NCBI GenBank assembly: GCA_044227705.1
Contig: JBGAWE010000224.1
Span: forward strand, 1 to 7,407
Length of the DNA stretch: 7,407 nt
Direction of reading: 5' to 3'
Source of the DNA: JANOQP01 sp044227705
Lineage (GTDB): Bacteria > Bacteroidota > Bacteroidia > Chitinophagales > Saprospiraceae
A program made the position numbers and the translations under genes. This document shows, in pieces, positions 6,339 through 7,407 of this stretch. How positions within the stretch are numbered: position 1 is the stretch's first letter; the number at the start of each line of letters is the position of its first letter. The notes beneath the pieces were generated by a model. The model ran no database searches. It was given only the letters and a program-made list of their open reading frames with translations, and had not been told where the DNA came from.

Positions 6339-7407
6339 CAGCCGCACAACTACGTTGCGCAGGGCGTGGCCGCCCCAATTTTCACCGCCGACGGCGGCAC
6401 CGCCACCAACTACGACGCCAACATCGCGGGCATCGGCCGCCTCGACTGTTCGGGCTTGAACCAAAAACAAAGCTGCTCGGTCAACACCGCCAACGCGGGC
6501 GACATGATTCTCATGGGCAACGGCGGCGAAATCCAGGCCTCGAACGACGACAACGTCAACGACTTCGCAGCCGACCAGACCTTCCTCATCTGGGGCGACA
6601 ACGGCGGCTCGAACACCAAGCCCGTCGCCCAAGCGGGCATCTCGGGCCTGACCGGGCGCATCGAGCGCGTTTGGAAAGCGCAGGAAACCAACTCGGTCGG
6701 CTTGGTCGTCGTGCGGGTCCCGGCGAGCGCGATCTCGACGGCTTTGAACACCTCGAAAAACGTGTACCTCCTCGTGGACGACGACGGCGACTTCACCAAC
6801 GGCGGCACGGCGAGCGTCCAAATGGGGGCAAACGGCTCGAATTTCGAGGCTTTTTACGATTTCAACGGCACGAAGTATTTCTCCATCGCCGGCACCAGAA
6901 ACGATGCCGACGGCGACGGCGTTGCGGACAGCGTTGACCTCGACTGCGACAACGACGGCATTTTGGATGCGGTCGAATGCCCGCCCGCAGCGGCTCCCAA
7001 CGGCATCGCAGCTTCTGATGTGACCGTGAGCGGCTACATTCCCAAACGGGCAGGTGCCAACGCTGCATACACCCAGACCTTGTCTGCTCCAGGAACGTGG
7101 AGTTGGCCGAGCAGCGGTGTGTCATACGCTACGACTGGCGTAAGCACGGCCGAGAACAGTGAGTACGAACTGGTCATTTCCAAGCAATTTACCAGTGTAG
7201 CCGCTGGCTCGAACGTTTCCCTCACGGCTACCTTCAGCACGACCACCGGAACATCGGCCAGCGATTCCATTTCCTTTGAAATCAACGGCACGGTGATTTA
7301 CAAAGCCCGTTACCCGGCTACGCTGCCTTCGACGGTCACTGTCTCGACAGTTGCTCCGACGGCCAATCCGGTCGTTTCTGTGGTGGTCTACCACAATGCG
7401 GGCAATG
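5835..7407 (+). CDS. Continuation of the same giant LamG/TSP3 protein in frame 3 (3' partial)
   Basis: Frame 3 is open from well before 5820 to the last base and continues the LamG domain that frame 2 leaves unfinished. The 524 codons counted from 5835 comprise the rest of LamG D (ending in YLAIKYGIT at 6312-6338), the fifth copy of the unknown domain (6339-6893, with NIAGIGR and QKQS motifs), a TSP3 pair (6903-6980) and a beta-rich region that runs off the window. The module order matches the upstream half of the gene. This is therefore the same protein after a one-base shift, not an independent gene. No ribosome binding site or in-frame start is seen near the break: the first in-frame ATG (5961) lies inside the domain and has no visible Shine-Dalgarno sequence. 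The start given here is the approximate point where homology passes to this frame. The C-terminal end, where a type IX secretion sorting domain or another anchor would be expected, is outside the window. Confidence 0.85.
6339..6893 (+). other. Unknown domain copy 5 (DUF8202-like)
   Basis: Frame 3. Motifs in order: YDANIAGIGRLDC, QKQSCS (6462-6479, with Cys in place of the usual Arg or Gln), MILMGNGG, FLIWGDNGG, RVWKAQETNSVG, a VYLLVDDDGDF strand, and KYFSIAG at the end. The head is of the copy 1/4 class. Two cysteines (LDC and SCS) lie eight residues apart, a pairing not seen in the other copies. No calcium-loop insert is present. Confidence 0.65.
6903..6980 (+). other. TSP3-type calcium-binding repeat pair 2
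   Basis: DADGDGVAD and DCDNDGILD, ending AVEC, closely match the pair at 3335-3418 in protein and DNA. Here too it follows directly on a copy of the unknown domain and precedes a beta-rich region, so the pair is a repeated hinge in the architecture. Confidence 0.85.
6981..7407 (+). other. Second beta-rich region of unknown family (3' partial)
   Basis: At least 142 residues, running off the window. Alternating strands such as DVTVSGYI, YELVISKQF, VSLTATFS, SISFEINGTVIY and PVVSVVVYH suggest a beta sandwich. It has no cysteine and is unlike the region at 3419-3910 in sequence, although it holds the same place after a TSP3 pair. Family not recognised. Confidence 0.5.

Noticed and set aside
1..7407. 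A multi-gene defence, secretion or biosynthetic system.
   Set aside because: All coding signal belongs to one structural protein; no second gene, enzyme motif or RNA structure could be supported.

Overview
The whole window is the inside of one giant gene on the + strand, open at both ends and interrupted once by an apparent frameshift. Reading frame 2 is open from base 2 to a TGA at 5846-5848. The same protein then continues in frame 3, without a stop, to the last base. Together the two parts give about 2,470 residues with no signal peptide and no C-terminal sorting domain, so both ends lie outside the window. No RNA gene, promoter, terminator, insertion sequence or CRISPR array is visible, and no stretch longer than 300 bases is non-coding.

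The sequence suggests a GC-rich member of the Bacteroidota, perhaps a Saprospiraceae-like or related environmental lineage. The basis is the style of the protein: LamG-like jelly-roll domains ending in a YLA-x-K-[YW]-G-[LI]-T signature, each followed by a Bacteroidota-type domain of unknown function (resembling the one I recall as DUF8202), with thrombospondin-type-3 (TSP3) calcium-binding aspartate repeats of the 'DNIEAQTT' type between blocks. Such proteins are usually secreted, often by the type IX secretion system. That is family knowledge here, because no sorting signal lies in the window. The genus is inference.

Layout: tail of a LamG domain (2-136); unknown domain copy 1 (137-700); LamG A (731-1405); unknown domain copy 2 (1406-2008); LamG B (2039-2716); unknown domain copy 3 (2717-3322); TSP3 pair (3335-3418); a cysteine-containing beta-rich region (3419-3910); a TSP3 array (3911-4318); LamG C (4343-5011); unknown domain copy 4 (5012-5587); LamG D (5609-6338, containing the frameshift); unknown domain copy 5 (6339-6893); a second TSP3 pair (6903-6980); and a second, different beta-rich region (6981-7407).

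Two things stand out. First, a block of about 1.31 kb is tandemly duplicated (305-1612 and 1613-2923), and its breakpoints fall inside the unknown domain rather than between domains, so copies 1 and 3 look chimeric. Second, a one-base frameshift in LamG D splits an otherwise continuous protein; it may be a sequencing error, a real disabling mutation or, less likely, recoding. The likely role is a long modular surface or matrix protein for adhesion or glycan binding. I see no enzyme active site and no evidence for a multi-gene system in this window.
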